From: Pseudomonadota bacterium
GTDB taxonomy: Bacteria > Pseudomonadota > Alphaproteobacteria > UBA1280 > UBA12223
Length of the DNA: 8,153 nucleotides
Assembly (NCBI GenBank): GCA_002937495.1
Contig: PTJW01000041.1
Coordinates: forward strand, 1-8,153
Direction: 5' to 3'
Each line of letters opens with the position of its first letter. Positions within the stretch are counted from its first letter, which is position 1. The notes beneath the pieces are model-generated. The model worked only from the letters and a program-made list of their open reading frames with translations, had not been told where the DNA came from and searched no databases. The translations under genes were made by a program, and so were the position numbers. Shown here piece after piece: positions 6,793-8,153 of the stretch.

Positions 6793-6860
6793 ATAGACTT
6801 GTTTAATAACACATAGAAAAAATAAATTAAAGATAAAGCAAAAGCAAAGGTGGAAAATTT

Positions 6861-7976
6861 ATGATCGAATCATTTTTACAGTCTCAAGTATTATATTCAG
6901 CTGTAATGTTTATTGTAGTGTTAAGTATTTTAGTATTTGTACACGAGCTAGGTCACTATCTAGCAGCAAAATCAGTTAAAGTAAAAGTTAAGGCTTTTTC
7001 AATTGGTTTTGGTAAAGAAATTTTTGGTTTTACTCGTAAAAACGGCGAAAGATGGAAATTCTGTTTATTACCTTTAGGTGGTTATGTAAGTATTTACGGC
7101 ATGGACCCTGAAGAAGATGATATTAAAGATGAAAAAAATGAAGAAAAACTAAAAGATGCATTTTATAAAAAGAATGTTTTAGCTAGAATTTGGATTGTTT
7201 TTGCAGGTCCGTTAGCTAACTTCTTATTTGCAGTTGTTGCTTTAACAATGCTATTTTCTGCTTATGGTATTAAGCAGGCTTCAACAGTTATTGGTGATGT
7301 TATGCCAAATATGCCAGCACAAGAAGCAGGTTTATTAGCTGGTGATAAGGTTTTAGCTATTAATGATGAAAAAGTTACAACTTGGACAGACTTAGTTGAG
7401 TTTATCTCAAAGTCTTCAGCAAATGAAGAGCTAGATTTTAAGGTTCAAAGAGGCGAAGAAGTTTTAAACCTTGTTATGAAACCAGAGCATACTGAAACGG
7501 AAAATATCTTAGAAGAAAAAATTCAAAAAAGAATGATTGGTGTAAGAATCTCTACAGATTACTCAATTTCTGAAGATGTAAGCTTTACACAGGCGGTTGA
7601 AAATAGTTTTGCTCATACATATAATATGACAGTACTAATTTTAAAATCTGTAAAACGTATGATTACAGGTGAAATGAAGGCAGATGTTGGTGGCCCATTA
7701 ACAATTGCAGAGCAATCAGGTAAAGCTGCACAAGGCGGTATTTATGCACTAGTAATGTTTATGGTTATGATTTCTATTAACCTAGGTATTTTAAACTTAC
7801 TACCAATTCCAGCGCTTGATGGTGGCCATATTATGTATTCATTAATTGAAATTTTAACTTTTGGTAAAGGATTACACGATAAAATTAAAATGGTAGCAAA
7901 TGCTATCGGTATAGGGTTATTAGTAATGTTAATGGGCTTTGCCTTTTATAAAGACATTACAAGAATCTTCTTCTAA
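6861..7976 (+). CDS. rseP: RIP metalloprotease RseP (site-2 protease), single PDZ domain
   Basis: RseP is an inner-membrane zinc protease that cuts transmembrane segments, classically anti-sigma factors in envelope stress signalling and leftover signal peptides. The 371 residues have an N-terminal membrane helix (about 11-33) holding the zinc motif HELGH at 28-32, the conserved region FCLLPLGGYVSIYGMDPEED at 67-86, a second helix with FAGPLANFLFA at 114-124, one PDZ domain (about 140-210, with GDVMPNMPAQEAGLLAGDKV), a VGGPLTIAEQSG loop at 276-287, a third helix with NLLPIPALDGGH at 312-323 that supplies the third zinc ligand Asp320, and a final helix at about 345-363. E. coli RseP has about 450 residues and two PDZ domains; one PDZ and about 370 residues is normal in many other bacteria. 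A charged segment (about 83-98) follows the GGY loop. GGTGG at 6849-6853 lies 7 nt before the ATG. bamA follows by 25 nt, the conserved order. Confidence 0.96.
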   Translation: MIESFLQSQVLYSAVMFIVVLSILVFVHELGHYLAAKSVKVKVKAFSIGFGKEIFGFTRKNGERWKFCLLPLGGYVSIYGMDPEEDDIKDEKNEEKLKDAFYKKNVLARIWIVFAGPLANFLFAVVALTMLFSAYGIKQASTVIGDVMPNMPAQEAGLLAGDKVLAINDEKVTTWTDLVEFISKSSANEELDFKVQRGEEVLNLVMKPEHTETENILEEKIQKRMIGVRISTDYSISEDVSFTQAVENSFAHTYNMTVLILKSVKRMITGEMKADVGGPLTIAEQSGKAAQGGIYALVMFMVMISINLGILNLLPIPALDGGHIMYSLIEILTFGKGLHDKIKMVANAIGIGLLVMLMGFAFYKDITRIFF

Positions 7977-8001
7977 AAACATAAGCAATAGGGTGATATA
8001 A

Positions 8002-8153
8002 ATGAAAAAACTTTTATTAACAACATCAGCAATTGTAGCTACTGCAAATGTTGCTATGGCTCAGCAAATTATTGATGAGATTAATATTAAAGGTAATAAA
8101 AGACTACAACCTGAATTAATTGAAACATACTTACCATATTCATCAGGTATGAC
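8002..8153 (+). CDS. bamA: Outer membrane assembly factor BamA, N-terminal fragment (3' cut by window)
   Basis: BamA is the outer-membrane beta-barrel that inserts other beta-barrel proteins as the core of the BAM complex. Only 50 codons are visible. They begin with a classic Sec signal peptide, MKKLLLTTSAIVATANVAMA, with an AMA cleavage site before QQ at residue 21. Next comes IIDEINIKGNKRLQPELIET, the start of the first POTRA domain, whose I-x-I-x-G-N-x-R pattern is typical of BamA. GGGTG (7991-7995) lies 6 nt before the ATG. The 25-nt gap after rseP has no terminator, so the two genes are almost certainly one transcript. The rseP-bamA order strongly supports the call; the barrel is outside the window. 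Confidence 0.92.
   Translation, partial: MKKLLLTTSAIVATANVAMAQQIIDEINIKGNKRLQPELIETYLPYSSGM

Noticed and set aside
6731..6860. Small RNA or hidden small gene before rseP
   Set aside because: The stretch is plain AT-rich sequence with only a candidate promoter; no open frame with a ribosome binding site and no stable hairpin were seen.
7977..8001. Terminator or promoter between rseP and bamA
   Set aside because: The 25 nt hold only the bamA ribosome binding site; there is no room for a hairpin or promoter.

Overview
This is an AT-rich window (by eye about one third G+C, codons mostly ending in A or T) from a Gram-negative bacterium. The outer-membrane assembly gene bamA and the periplasm-facing protease gene rseP at the right end show the cell type. 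The single-PDZ RseP of 371 residues and the odd short-leader pilins suggest an AT-rich, probably host- or gut-associated alphaproteobacterium. That placement is inference from memory and has not been checked by search.

Left part (1-2700): two paralogous prepilin-like genes on the + strand flank argH on the - strand. The first is cut at its 5' end by the window. It converges on argH, and the two genes share one perfect bidirectional terminator hairpin. The second pilin gene is divergent from argH across 97 nt and ends in its own hairpin. Both pilins share the same hydrophobic N-terminal helix, a GWKGPY motif, a two-cysteine loop followed by Trp, and an Asp-rich segment, but the rest has diverged.

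Middle (2700-6730): argS (arginyl-tRNA synthetase) is a monocistronic unit with a clear extended -10 promoter and a terminator. A likely two-gene operon follows, coding for a histidine-phosphatase (phosphoglycerate mutase-like) protein and a membrane-anchored envelope protein of unknown function. It also ends in a hairpin. The last step of arginine synthesis (ArgH) and the enzyme that loads arginine onto tRNA (ArgS) are thus about 0.8 kb apart, but in opposite orientations.

Right part (6730-8153): rseP, with a candidate promoter of its own, is followed 25 nt later by the first 50 codons of bamA. This is the conserved rseP-bamA envelope-biogenesis order. The usual upstream partners (uppS, cdsA, dxr) are not next to rseP.

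Every gene boundary here carries a recognisable hairpin, promoter or tight operon junction. No tRNA, rRNA, CRISPR array, insertion sequence or long repeat was seen. No stretch longer than 300 nt lacks a gene. The most unusual content is the pilin pair and the divergent ArgH between them.
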